A DNA stretch of 64,000 bases from Spiroplasma phoeniceum (GTDB taxonomy: Bacteria; Bacillota_I; Bacilli_A; Mycoplasmatales; Mycoplasmataceae), in the NCBI GenBank assembly GCA_026239495.1, contig CP110830.1:558001-622000 (forward strand), given 5' to 3'. A program made the translations under genes and the position numbers. This document shows positions 1 through 10,458 of this stretch, in pieces (position 1 is the first letter of the stretch; every line of letters starts with the position of its first letter). Under the pieces are notes generated by a model, which worked only from the letters and a program-made list of their open reading frames with translations, was not told where the DNA came from and made no database searches.

Positions 1-210
1 GGAATTGTCATTGGTTTTGAGTTAATTAATACAATGGTTGAAAATTTTGTTGATTTATTATCATTTGAATATAATATTAAAGCAAAAAAAATTAAAGATA
101 TTTGTGCCGCGGCAACATTAATTAATTCTATTTTGGCAATTGCAATTGGATTATTAATAATGTTACCACCGTTGGTGGATGTTATTAAGTTATATTTACA
201 CATTAGTTAA
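1..210 (+). CDS. dgkA: Diacylglycerol/undecaprenol kinase, C-terminal part
   Basis: The frame is open from the window edge to TAA at 208-210, so only the last 69 residues are present. The segment GFELINTMVENFVDL followed by AKKIKDICAAA matches the DgkA-type kinase signature (E-x-x-N-T-x-x-E ... K-x-x-K-D-x-A-A), and a hydrophobic helix follows. The family phosphorylates a membrane lipid alcohol with ATP. It lies 17 bases upstream of cdd with an AAAGGAG site between them, the dgkA-cdd order common in Firmicutes and Mollicutes. Confidence 0.8.
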   Translation, partial: GIVIGFELINTMVENFVDLLSFEYNIKAKKIKDICAAATLINSILAIAIGLLIMLPPLVDVIKLYLHIS

Positions 211-227
211 AAAGGAGAGTTAATCAA

Positions 228-623
228 ATGTCAACTTATTTTGAAAAGTTAAAATTATTAAGTAAAAAAGCTTATGCACCATATTCAAATTTTCGTGTTA
301 GTGCAATTTGTTTGTTAAAAGATGGTACAGAAGTTATCGGTGTTAATGTTGAAAATGCAGCATATGCTGCTACGATTTGCGCAGAACGGACAGCTTTAGC
401 TCAGGTTTATTCGTTAGGTTATCGTAAAACAGATATTATAAAATTTTACTTATATACTGACAGTAAACAAGAAGGTTCTCCTTGTGGAATATGTCGGCAA
501 TTTTTATGAGAATTAGTTGATCATCGAATTCCAATTGAAATTTATAATCAAAAAGGTGAATCATATGTTTTAACAATTAGATATTTACTGCCATATGGCT
601 TCACGAAGGAGGATTTGCAGTAG
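228..623 (+). CDS. cdd: Cytidine deaminase
   Basis: 131 residues, near the usual length of homotetrameric cytidine deaminases, which convert (deoxy)cytidine to (deoxy)uridine in pyrimidine salvage. The zinc site is visible: CAERTAL carries the first Cys ligand and the catalytic Glu, and PCGICRQF carries the two remaining Cys ligands. The PYSNF motif near residue 20 is also typical. One internal TGA (507-509) reads as Trp directly after the PCGICRQF motif; under the standard code the protein would be cut at 93 residues. The start is supported by AAAGGAG at 211-217. The stop is followed at once by the hydrolase start. Confidence 0.93.
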
Positions 624-624
624 G

Positions 625-1695
625 ATGGTCAAGAAACATAAAGATGAGGAAGATTTTCAACAAGGTTTAGTTACTGACCATAGTTATCGTCTTGTTCCTG
701 ATGATCAATTACAAGAATATATGCATAATAATGATATTTATATTAAAATCTTTTATGCTTTTCATGACAAACGTTTTTTATTAACTCATCATACTTGATG
801 AAAAAAAACTGATAATGATTTAGAAGCATATTGTAAAAAGTATATTATGGATTTAACCAGGCGTTTGCATCTTGAAACAATGTCATTAACTTCTGATGAA
901 TTAGAACAAAAATGAGATATTCAGGAATATGATATTCCTGGCTATGAAGATGTGATGTTAAAAGGAGTTTCAATTCGTTCATGAGTAAAAAATGACAACA
1001 ATAAAAAATGAGTTATTGTTGTTCACGGATTAAATTCACATAAATTCCGTGCAATTTTTTTTGGTTTAATTTATCTTCGGTTAGGTTATAATATTCTTGT
1101 TTTTGACCAACGAAATCATGGCGAATCAACTACTAAAATGACAACAATGGGTTACTATGAGAAATATGATTTAGCATCAGTAGTTGATTTTTTACAAACT
1201 AAAATTGATCCAAAATTTAAGGAACTTAATTTTCATGGTTGATCAATGGGAACTTTTGTTATTATGGAATATTTAAAATTTGCATTTGATAAAAATAAAT
1301 TAATTAATAGTGCTATTTTAGATTCAACAATTAGTAATTTAAATGTTTTATATCATTATTATATGTTAAAGACAAAAGTTAATTATTATGAACATTATTA
1401 TGCAATTCGTCGTTATGCGATTGAAACACGCGGGTATGATCCAAAACAAATTAATCCTGGTGAGAATTTGGAAGCATTAGCAAAATTACCAGTGTTATAT
1501 ATCTTGAATAAGAAAGATTATGTAACACCATATATAATGGGCCGGTTGGCTTACCAGAATAAGCGTAAGTATGAAAAACAAAAAATTAGTCGTCGAATTG
1601 TTTTTGATTGTGATCATGTTCGCGGAATATATCATAATTCAACGGAATATTTAATAACAATAATAAATTTTATTACAACTTCAAAAAGAAAATAG
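625..1695 (+). CDS. Alpha/beta hydrolase (serine aminopeptidase/esterase-like)
   Basis: 356 residues with several TGA-Trp codons. The fold shows an HG oxyanion motif (VVHGLNSH), a conserved DQRNHGES strand-loop, the nucleophile elbow G-W-S-M-G, and a late His in CDHVRG as the probable catalytic base. This is the layout of the Spiroplasma and Mycoplasma alpha/beta hydrolases with an N-terminal extension of about 100 residues. The substrate is unknown. The ATG is one base after the cdd stop, with an AAGGAGG site inside the end of cdd, so the genes are probably co-transcribed. A strong terminator follows. Confidence 0.85.
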
Positions 1696-1733
1696 TGATA
1701 AATAAAGCTATTTATCACTATTTTCTTTTTTTA
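1685..1733 (+). terminator. Rho-independent terminator after the hydrolase gene
   Basis: AAATAGTGATAAAT and ATTTATCACTATTT form a perfect stem around a short loop, followed by TTTTCTTTTTTT. It can serve both strands, since the Pr6Pr-like gene converges from the right. Confidence 0.9.
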
Positions 1734-3580
1734 TTTTTAGTTTGATTTTTATTAAAAACACTGTACATACCATTGTTAAGACTATGCAAACTAATGTGAA
1801 AAATAGTAAAAACAATAATAAAAATAAAAGCAATAAAATATGCCGCTTGTACTCTTGATAATCCTGAAATAATTGGATTATCAATGTCTAAAAATGGATA
1901 AGGATATGCTCAAGTAATATTGCCATCTCGTTTTCAAGCTGATGCTAGCACAATAACATACATTAAATAAAAAAATGGATAACTTAAACTAATTCATCAA
2001 TCTTTTTGTAAAAAGTCTTTTTTTCAACTAAGACGATGACCACCAAATGACAAGAAGGTATAAACAAAAAAGAGAATTGGCATAATAAAATGAGTAACAA
2101 CAGTAGAACAAATTTGCGCTTTACTAGACTTCTTGCATAACCCATTAAAATAATTTCAAATATTTGTAAAAAGGGGTTAATATAAAATTATAATTTTAAT
2201 TAATTATGTCTTTTATTTAAAAATTTAATATTTTGCCACAACGAAAAATTATTTTATTATTCAAATTCGTTAATTTTAAATAAATCTTTTATGATAACTA
2301 TAATAATTGTAAATTATAAATTGAAGCAATTAAATTAAATCTTAAACTAAATCGTTTTCTACGATTTCTATATTTTTCTGTAATAATTTTAAATTTTTTA
2401 AGAATAGCAAAAATATTTTCAATAATAATTCTTATTTTTGAAACTAGTCTATTATGTTGTTTTTGTTCTTTATTTAAATGTTTTTTCTTAGTTTTCTTTG
2501 TGGGCATTATAACATTATTGTGAATTTTTTGTATTCCTTGATAACCACTATCAACTATTAATTTGGTATTTTTTAAAATTGCGATTTTTGATTCTTTAAA
2601 TAAAGCATAATCGTGTTTTTTTACCAAGTGAAAAACTTGTTGCAATAATTTTTTTGGTTTCTTGTTCGATAATTACTTGTGTTTTAATAGTGTGTTTTTT
2701 CTTTTTACCAGAATAAGATTGTTTTTGTCTTTTTTTGGGCGTTGGATTGGGGTTTCGGTAGCATCAATAATAATAGTTTTATCATTAAAATAATCATTTA
2801 TTAGTGCTTTTTTACCAGCAACTTGCTGAAAATCAGGGTGTTTAATTAAAATATCTTCAATTCACTTGATATTGCGATAACAATTAGCTTCACTAATTCC
2901 GAAATTTTTTCCAAGATGAAAATAAGTTCGATATTCTCGTCAATACGATAAAGTCATCAATAATCGATTTTCTAGTGATAATTTATTAGCTTTGCCACCT
3001 TTTTTAAATTTTTCTATTTCAGCTACTTGTAAAATATCTAACATTTTATTAAAAATATCTTGCTTTATTCCTGTTAATCTTAATCATTATTTATCATTAA
3101 TATTTTTAAATTCATCAAATTTCATAATTTAATATCCTCATAAATTATATTTTATAATAATATTTTAATAATAAAACCAGGTATCGCAAGAAGTCTACTA
3201 TATTCAGAAATTGTTACTGGTCCGTTTTTATAATCAATAATAATTCCAATTGAAAAAATAAAAAACATTAATAAATTTCAATTTAAAATACTTAATTTAG
3301 CATTAGTTGAAAAAAATCAACTTTTTTGTTCACGATGATTATTAAAAATTGCTAATATTAACCAAGTAATAGTTGTGATATTAACTTGAACAGAATAAAA
3401 AATTAATAATATGTCATAATTTTGTAAACTAGTAAGTTTTGTTTCTTTTACATATCAAAATTCTTTAAAAATATCCATGTAAAATCCATAAGTTAAAAAT
3501 TCAAAAGCTAAACTGGCAATTATTACTTTATAATATCAGAGATAATCTTTGTATCAAATCCGATAATTTCAACGTTTCAT
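1718..3580 (-). pseudogene. Pr6Pr (FAR-17a/AIG1-like) membrane protein, split by an insertion sequence
   Basis: Two minus-strand pieces (3198-3580 and 1718-2124) join exactly if the insertion sequence at 2125-3197 is removed leaving one TA: 792 bases, 263 residues, no other defect. The joined product has about six hydrophobic segments, and its distal part carries the YPYPFLDI motif typical of the Pr6Pr membrane family, whose function is not established. The insertion falls after the NGPVTISEY segment, so the gene is inactive, but the break looks recent because both halves are clean. Confidence 0.8.
2125..3197 (-). mobile_element. IS5-family (IS427-like) insertion sequence, copy 1
   Basis: About 1.07 kb with terminal inverted repeats GACTTCTTGC / GCAAGAAGTC and a TA target duplication. 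The transposase begins at 3125 (MKFDEFKNIND) and ends at 2298 (IYNLQLL). As in IS427-type elements it needs a -1 slip on an A7 run (…CCCAAAAAAAGAC… in the coding sense) to join the two frames. This copy has one extra base in a T run near 2620, which breaks the second frame, so it is probably inactive. At least four near-full copies of the same element occur in the window. Confidence 0.9.
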
Positions 3581-3747
3581 AGTCCATTCTTGATATATTT
3601 TACATACTATCACATAAAAATTGTTTTTTTAATGACATTTAATCCTTTTTTCAGTTCTTTTTAAAAATAATTTTGTTTATTAATAAAATTATTCCTTTTT
3701 ATAAAATGCTTTGTTATAATGCTAGTAAGTTAGAAAAAGGTGAGATA

Positions 3748-4086
3748 ATGGCAAAGAAAATTAAAGTTGAAAGAATGAAATCTTTGATTGCCCGTGATTT
3801 AACAATTATTATGCAACGAGAAATTCGTGATGAAATTTTGAATACTATATCAATTCATGCTGTCAAATTATCAAATGATTTGAGTCATGCGAAGGTTTAT
3901 TATTCATCATTATTAAATAAATCAGAGGCAGAACTTCACAATATTGTTCAGAATTATAAAAATGAAATTCGAAGTAAATTATCACATAAATTAGAAATTT
4001 ATCGTTGTCCGGATTTAGAATTTGTTTTTGATCATTCATTAGATAATTCGAATAATGTTGAAGCAATCTTGCAAAATTTAAAATAA
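3748..4086 (+). CDS. rbfA: Ribosome-binding factor A
   Basis: 112 residues, the normal RbfA length. The start is at the MAKKIKVERM ATG, preceded by AAAAGG at 3735-3740. The N-terminal RMKSLIARDLTIIMQREIRD and the central HAVKLSNDLSHAKVYYS match the RbfA KH-type fold, in which D-L-x-x-A-K-V-Y is diagnostic. The family binds the 30S subunit and helps mature the 5' end of 16S rRNA. A TATAAT sits at 3714-3719, so the gene probably has its own promoter. It converges with folD. Confidence 0.9.
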   Translation: MAKKIKVERMKSLIARDLTIIMQREIRDEILNTISIHAVKLSNDLSHAKVYYSSLLNKSEAELHNIVQNYKNEIRSKLSHKLEIYRCPDLEFVFDHSLDNSNNVEAILQNLK

Positions 4087-4166
4087 AAAACCTTATCAAA
4101 GCACAAAGTATGTTTCTTTTAATTAAAATATTGTTGATATAAAAGTTAAAATAAACATTTTTATAT

Positions 4167-5021
4167 TTATTGATTTAATTTATAAAGATATAAGATGTTT
4201 TCTAATAATGAGGCAATTGTCATTGGCCCAACTCCGCCAGGAACAGGGGTAATCATTTTTACTTTTGATAAAACATTATTAAAGTCAACATCACCACATA
4301 AGTTATTATTTTCATCAGGATTAATTCCAACATCAACCACAATAGCATTTTCTTTAATCATCTCTGCTGTAACAAATTTAGCTTTCCCCACTGCAGAAAT
4401 TAAAATATCAGCTTGTTTTGTAAAAACAGATAAATTTTTTGTTTGTGAATGGCAAACTGTTACAGTTGCTGAGGCATTTATTAAAAGATTAGCAAGGGGC
4501 TTACCAACAATTTTACTACGGCCAATAATTACAACATGCTGTCCTGCTAATTGAATTTGGTAGTGTTTTAAAAGGGCGATAATTCCTTTTGGTGTCCCTG
4601 GCAATAAGTTATAATGTCCAAGCATTAAATTGCCTAATATTTTTGGAGTAAAGCCATCAACATCTTTTTTAGTTGTTATTGTGTTAATAATTTTTTCACT
4701 ATTAATATGCCTTGGTAATGGAAGCTGAACAAGAATTGCATCAATTTTAGAATTATTATTTAAGTCATTAATAATTTTTATTAAAGCTGATTCGGCAATA
4801 CTATCTGGATAATTTAATACATTACAAGTAACACCAACTTTTTCACAAGCAATTTTTTTATTATTAACATAAGTAGTACTGGCTTTATTATTACCAATTT
4901 GAATAATTGTTAAAGCAGGTATACGCTGCTTTTTTGCCTTAATTTTAAAAATTTGTTTAGTTATTTTTACTTTGATTAATTCACTAACCATTTTCCCATC
5001 AATTATTTTTGTTTTATCCAT
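4167..5021 (-). CDS. folD: Bifunctional methylene-THF dehydrogenase/cyclohydrolase
   Basis: 284 residues, full length. It shows the substrate segment [15 protein letters not shown] with the catalytic Lys, the VQLPLPRHI motif, [21 protein letters not shown] for the dinucleotide fold, and the C-terminal [17 protein letters not shown]. It interconverts 5,10-methylene-THF and 10-formyl-THF in the cytosol. It is divergent from the decayed formate-THF ligase at 5190, so a one-carbon gene pair once stood here. With the ligase broken, FolD would be the remaining route in this locus to formyl-THF. Confidence 0.95.
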   Translation of the reverse strand: MDKTKIIDGKMVSELIKVKITKQIFKIKAKKQRIPALTIIQIGNNKASTTYVNNKKIACEKVGVTCNVLNYPDSIAESALIKIINDLNNNSKIDAILVQLPLPRHINSEKIINTITTKKDVDGFTPKILGNLMLGHYNLLPGTPKGIIALLKHYQIQLAGQHVVIIGRSKIVGKPLANLLINASATVTVCHSQTKNLSVFTKQADILISAVGKAKFVTAEMIKENAIVVDVGINPDENNNLCGDVDFNNVLSKVKMITPVPGGVGPMTIASLLENILYLYKLNQ

Positions 5022-5189
5022 TAAATTTTCGCTCTTTTCTATTCTAAAATACCTGTATATAAATTATTGTATATGAAAGAGTTAAATAATTAAATACAAA
5101 ATCTTAACATTTCTAAAATAGCATCGTGTTTAAAAATTATTGACACCATCTAAAAATAGGGCGTTTTTAATTAAAAGGAGTAAAAGAAA

Positions 5190-6075
5190 ATGGAAAAAAT
5201 TATCACAATTGGAACAAAAATTAATTTAAAAGATGATGACTTAATTAAATATGGTGATTATATGGCAAAAGTAAAATCCTTTAATTTTATTAATTTACCT
5301 AAAAAGCAAAGTTTATTTTAGTGACAGCAATTAACCCAACCAAAGCAGGAGATGGAAAAAAACAACTTGTTCAATTGGCGTTACTGATATGTTGAATCAT
5401 TTAGGATATCAAACAACTTTAGCATTACGATAACCATCGTTAGGACCAGTGTTTGGATTAAAAGGCCCAGCAACAGGTGGTGGCGAATGCATTATGGAAC
5501 CAGAAAATGAAATTAATTTACATTATAATAGTGATTTTCATGCAATTACAACAGCAAATAATATGGTCAGTGCTATGATTGATAACCTTATTTATTGAGG
5601 AAATCCGCTGCAAATTGATCCTAAAAAAATGTTTGGCAACGTTGTTTGGATGTTAATGATCGCGCTTTACGTTCACAACATTTCCAAATTAATGCTGCTA
5701 GCGAAATTATGGCAATTTTAGGTTTAAGTAAAGATTTTGATGATTTACGTCGTCGTTTAGACCAAACAATAGTTGCTTATAATTTGAATAATGAACCAGT
5801 TTACCTAAACGAATTAAAAATTACGGGCTCATTATTAGCCTTATTAAAAAATGCTTTATTGCCAAATTTAGCGCAAACAAAATATGGCACACCATTATCA
5901 TTGTGGGCCATTTCTAAATATTTCCCATGGGACAAATTCTTTAATTGCAACAAATTTAGCATTAAAATTAAGTGATTATGTTGTTATTAAAGTTGGATTT
6001 GGGAGTGACTTGGGGTTGAAAAATTTAATGAATAGGCGCTGTGTAGATACAAACGGCAAATTTATATCTTGTTAA
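5190..6075 (+). pseudogene. fhs: Formate-tetrahydrofolate ligase, decayed
   Basis: Starts with AAAAGGAG and ATG (MEKIITIGTKINLKDDDL) but is broken by frameshifts and stops near 5320, 5430 and 5630, and the C-terminal half is missing. Recognisable family blocks survive in shifting frames: TAINPTKAGDGK (the ATP loop), [45 protein letters not shown], and ALKLSDYVV. The enzyme would make 10-formyl-THF from formate, THF and ATP. A possible TTGACA -35 lies at 5140-5145. Confidence 0.88.
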
Positions 6076-6209
6076 GTTAATAATAAAATATTTTTAATAA
6101 ATTGTAACAAATTTTTCAGAAAAAATTAAATTTTTGTAATTTTATCTTATTTTATTCATATTTAAGCACACTAAAAATAATTTATTAAATTTTAACTAAT
6201 AAATTTATT

Positions 6210-7206
6210 TAATATTTTGTAAAAACACCGATTTTGTAATTATTCAATTCAAACACAGTCGAAGTTTATCATTTATAACATTAAATATTCAATCTATCAT
6301 TTTTTGACTAACATTATTAAAATCAGTTCCATTAGAAAGTCAATATCTAAATTCGCCGTTCATATGCTCAATTAATGGTTTTTGTTGTGGTTTACCAGGA
6401 TCACAAAAATAAACTTTTGTTTCAGCAAATATTTCCATTTCTCTTTATTTACTAAATTCTTTTCCTCTATCAGTTATTATTCCTTTAATTTTTCCAATTA
6501 AATTATTATTTATAACAATATCTTTAAATTTTTCTAAAACCTCATTAGCGGTATTATTTTTTAATTTCATTGCAAAATAATTTTTACTATTTTGTTCAAC
6601 TAATACCAAACAACCGGATTGATGGTGTTTTTCCACAACAGTATCCATTTCGAATCAAACCAACATTAGAAACTTTATTTTTAATATCTCAAATTGATTT
6701 AAAATTAATTAATTTTCCACGATTATCTTGTTTTTTTTATATTTTTTACCACGATGGGGCAAATTTCCTTTTCTTAACCCCAATTTTCCTAAGCGAATTA
6801 ATTTATATAAAGTTTTAACACAAGCAGGAAATTTAATACCAAATTCTATAAAATAACGATAAATTAATTGTTCGGGTGTATTATGATCATGGTATTTGTT
6901 AAATCTTGTTTTAATAAAATTTAACTGCTCTTTTGTAAATTCATGTATTTTTTAATACACTTTTTACGCTTTTTTTTATAATATTTTTTGTGCTTGATAT
7001 GGATTATAATCTTGTATATTTTTAAATCGCTTAATTTTTCTTTTAACAGTATTAACCTCACGACCCGTTTGTCGTGATATTTCAGATAAATTAAGTGTGC
7101 CATTTTTCTTTTTACAACTATCAGATAACAATAAATCCTTAAATAAATTTCGTTCATCAAATATTAAATGTTTAAATTTTCTTATTTTTATACAAATTCC
7201 CTTCAT
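6210..7206 (-). pseudogene. IS30-family transposase, decayed
   Basis: Minus-strand fragments in several frames. They include an N-terminal helix-turn-helix region (LNLSEISRQTGREVNTVKR), a DDE core piece (GIITDRGKEFSK), and the VYFCDPGKPQQKPLIEHMN block with NGTDFNNVSQ that typifies IS30 transposases. Multiple stops and shifts mean no product. It abuts an IS427-like end at 7224. Confidence 0.75.
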
Positions 7207-7223
7207 TTTTTCTTATAGTGTAT

Positions 7224-7380
7224 TAGACTTCTTGCATAACCTAATCTAATTATTTTAAAATTTCTATAAAATATTTTTAAATTAAAATATAAATTATAGG
7301 AGATTAAAATTATGAAATTTCAGGTAGTATTCATTATTCTTATGTTTTTGATAAAATTAAGTAATTAGAAACAAATTAAG
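7224..7380 (+). mobile_element. IS427-like element, 5' fragment (divergent subtype)
   Basis: Begins TAGACTTCTTGCATAACC with the same leader subtype as the half element at 32741, reaches the transposase ATG at 7312, and after MKF runs into unrelated sequence with a stop at 7366-7368. Only the left end survives. The AT-rich stretch to 7536 contains TTGACACACTAAAAAATA at 7479-7496, a sequence also found inside the plectrovirus at 36765. Confidence 0.7.
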
Positions 7381-7536
7381 TTTCTCTTATGACTAAATGA
7401 TAAAAAAATTTATAAAAAATTCAACTTTTTTTAAAAATATAATTTTTAGTTGAAAAAAAATTTATAAATTTATGAATTTTGACACACTAAAAAATACTTT
7501 TTAAAGTTATTGTTAATTTTAAAAGGTTTTTATTTT

Positions 7537-7836
7537 TTATAAAGATAAAAATTGGTTTTGAGATTGATTTAAATTAAATATATTAAATTCAATTTTTTCT
7601 TTATTTTTATTAGTTTTATCTACTTTTTCATCATTAATTTCATTATTAAGTCTTAACATTGAAGCAGTTAACATATTGATAAATGTTTCTTTGCAATATA
7701 TTTTTGCACCCCGACCTTTAACAGCATTAATATAGTGTGATATATCACCTTCCACATGACAACCAATATTATATTCTAATGTTTGATTTTCAATTCCTTC
7801 TTTATTATTTTTAATTAATGTAATAGCTTTATTCAA
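7537..7836 (-). pseudogene. ISLre2/UPF0236 transposase, C-terminal fragment
   Basis: About 100 residues beginning abruptly at the IS427-like end (7837). ITLIKNNKEG, NIGCHVEGDISHYINAVKGRGAKIY and the C-terminal region align with the intact ISLre2 protein at 61862-63202. The missing N-terminal part resembles the fragment at 19302-20112, but the middle of the protein is lost, so the two pieces do not simply rejoin. Confidence 0.75.
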
Positions 7837-8165
7837 TAGACTTCTTGCATAACCCATTAAAATAATTTCAAATATTTGTAAAAAGGGGTTAATATAAAAT
7901 TATAATTTTAATTAATTATGTCTTTTATTTAAAAATTTAATATTTTGCCACAACGAAAAATTATTTTATTATTCAAATTTGTTAATTTTAAATAAATCTT
8001 TTATGATAACTATAATAATTGTAAATTATAAATTAGACTTCTTGCGTAACCTATTAAAAAATTGCAAATATTTGTAAAAAAACACTAATAGAAAAGTATA
8101 ATTTTAATTAATTATGTTTTTTATTTAAAAATTTAATATTTTGCCACAACAAAAAATGAATTTAT
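7837..8165. mobile_element. Two solo IS427-like ends
   Basis: 7837-8033 is the downstream end of a minus-oriented copy cut just before the transposase stop region. 8034-8165 is a second, more divergent downstream end (TAGACTTCTTGCGTAACC). A third element starts at 8166. The fragments record nested insertions and deletions, not a coding region. Confidence 0.75.
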
Positions 8166-9384
8166 TAGACTTCTTGCGATACCTGGTTTTATTATTAAAA
8201 TATTATTATAAAATATAATTTATGAGGATATTAAATTATGAAATTTGATGAATTTAAAAATATTAATGATAAAGAATGATTAAGATTAACAGGAATAAAA
8301 CAAGATATTTTTAATAAAATGTTAGATATTTTACAAGTAGCTGAAATAGAAAAATTTAAAAAAGGTGGCAAAGCTAATAAATTATCACTAGAAAATCGAT
8401 TATTGATGACTTTATCGTATTGACGAGAATATCGAACTTATTTTCATCTTGGAAAAAATTTCGGAATTAGTGAATCTAATTGTTATCGCAATATCAAGTG
8501 AATTGAAGATATTTTAATTAAACACCCTGATTTTCAGCAAGTTGCTGGTAAAAAAAGCACTAATAAATGATTATTTTAATGATAAAACTATTATTATTGA
8601 TGTTACCGAAACCCCAATCCAACGCCCAAAAAAAGACAAAAACAATCTTATTCTGGTAAAAAGAAAAAACACACTATTAAAACACAAGTAATTATCGAAC
8701 AAGAAACCAAAAAAATTATTGCAACAAGTTTTTCGCTTGGTAAAAAACACGATTATGCTTTATTTAAAGAATCAAAAATCTCAATTTTAAAAAATACCAA
8801 ATTAATAGTTGATAGTAGTTATCAAGGAATTCAAAAAATTCACAATAATGTTCTAATACCTACAAAAAAAACAAAGAAAACCCCTTTAAATAAAGTACAA
8901 AAACAACGTAATAGAATAGTTTTAAAAATGAGAATTATTATTGAAAATATTTTTGCTATTCTTAAAAAATTTAAAATTATTACAGAAAAATATCGTAATC
9001 GAAGAAAACGATTTAGTTTAAGATTTAATTTAATTGCTTCAATTTATAATTTGCAGTTAGCATAGAAGATTTATTTAAAATTAAATAATTTAAATGATAG
9101 TATTACAAAAGCTTAGTTTTTATAAAAAATATAAATAAAATAATTAGATAAATTTTTAAAAGGTTGATTTATCAGTGTTTTAGAAATATATTTAAAATAA
9201 AGAATAATTTTTATACCAAAAACTAAATTTTTTTCTTACTACCATTTAAATAATAAATTCATTTTTTGTTGTGGAAAAATATTAAATTTTTAAATAAAAA
9301 ACATAATTAATTAAAATTATAATTTTATATTAACCCCTTTTTACAAATATTTGCAATTTTTTAATAGGTTATGCAAGAAGTCTA
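8166..9384 (+). mobile_element. IS427-like element, copy with internal MITE, transposase frameshifted
   Basis: Ends are TAGACTTCTTGC at 8166 and GCAAGAAGTCTA at 9384. The transposase starts at ATG 8238 and ends near 9065. An extra A at about 8553 (VAGKKSTNK instead of VAGKKALIND) kills the first frame before the slip site, so this copy is inactive. It belongs to a subtype ending IYNLQLA. The 3' noncoding part is interrupted by a 150-bp MITE at 9095-9244. Confidence 0.85.
9095..9244 (-). repeat. MITE-like element, copy A
   Basis: 150 bp, with ends TGATAGTATTACAAAA and (reverse) TGGTAGTAAGAAAAAA, inserted in an IS427-like 3' region. A TTTAAA duplication flanks it: the uninterrupted sequence is seen at 63885-63905. 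It is clearly the same family, inverted, as 61355-61507. It has no coding capacity. Confidence 0.7.
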
Positions 9385-10029
9385 TTATTGATGTTACCGA
9401 AACCCCAATCCAACGCCCAAAAAAAGACAAAAACAATCTTATTCTGGTAAAAAGAAAAAACACACTATTAAAACACAAGTAATTATCGAACAAGAAACCA
9501 AAAAAATTATTGCAACAAGTTTTTCGCTTGGTAAAAAACACGATTATGCTTTATTTAAAGAATCAAAAATCGCAATTTTAAAAAATACCAAATTAATAGT
9601 TGATAGTGGTTATCAATGAATACAAAAAATTCACAATAATGTTATAATGCCCACAAAGAAAACTAAGAAAAAACATTTAAATAAAGAACAAAAACAACAT
9701 AATAGACTAGTTTCAAAAATAAGAATTATTATTGAAAATATTTTTGCTATTCTTAAAAAATTTAAAATTATTACAGAAAAATATCGTAATCGAAGGAAAC
9801 GATTTAGTTTAAGATTTAATTTAATTGCTTCAATTTATAATTTACAATTATTATAGTTATCATAAAAGATTTATTTAAAATTAACGAATTTGAATAATAA
9901 AATAATTTTTCGTTGTGGCAAAATATTAAATTTTTAAATAAAAGACATAATTAATTAAAATTATAATTTTATATTAACCCCTTTTTACAAATATTTGAAA
10001 TTATTTTAATGGGTTATGCAAGAAGTCTA
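9385..10029 (+). mobile_element. IS427-like element, 3' half
   Basis: Begins inside the transposase (TTATTGATGTTACCGAAACC) where the preceding element inserted, and runs to the normal right end GCAAGAAGTCTA at 10029. It encodes the second-frame catalytic region up to IYNLQLL (9856). A GGA-to-TGA change at 9616-9618 reads as Trp (SGYQW for SGYQG). Confidence 0.8.
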
Positions 10030-10458
10030 ATAATAGTTTTATCATTAAAATAATCATTTATTAGTGCTTTTTTACCAGCAACTTGCTGAAAATCAGGGTG
10101 TTTAATTAAAATATCTTCAATTCACTTGATATTGCGATAACAATTAGATTCACTAATTCCGAAATTTTTTCCAAGATGAAAATAAGTTCGATATTCTCGT
10201 CAATACGATAAAGTCATCAGTAGCCGGTTTTCTAGTGATAATTTATTAGCTTTGCCACCTTTTTTAAATTTTTCTATTTCAGCTACTTGTAAAATATCTA
10301 ACATTTTATTAAAAATATCTTGTTTTATTCCTGTTAATCTTAATCATTCTTTATCATTAATATTTTTAAATTCATCAAATTTCATAATTTAATATCCTCA
10401 TAAATTATATTTTATAATAATATTTTAATAATAAAACCAGGTATCGCAAGAAGTCTAT
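10030..10458 (-). mobile_element. IS427-like element, 5' half on the minus strand
   Basis: Carries the start (MKFDEFKNIND at 10385) and the first frame of the transposase, cut at the ATAATAG site, and ends in GCAAGAAGTCTA at 10458. The outer end lies inside the phage terL gene and uses a TA target: the intact copy at about 60645 reads across the same site. Confidence 0.8.

Noticed and set aside
3863..4099. Open frame opposite rbfA
   Set aside because: Shadow of rbfA; composition and lack of a start site argue against it.
4195..4554. Open frame opposite folD
   Set aside because: Antisense to a strongly conserved enzyme gene, without ribosome site or family match.
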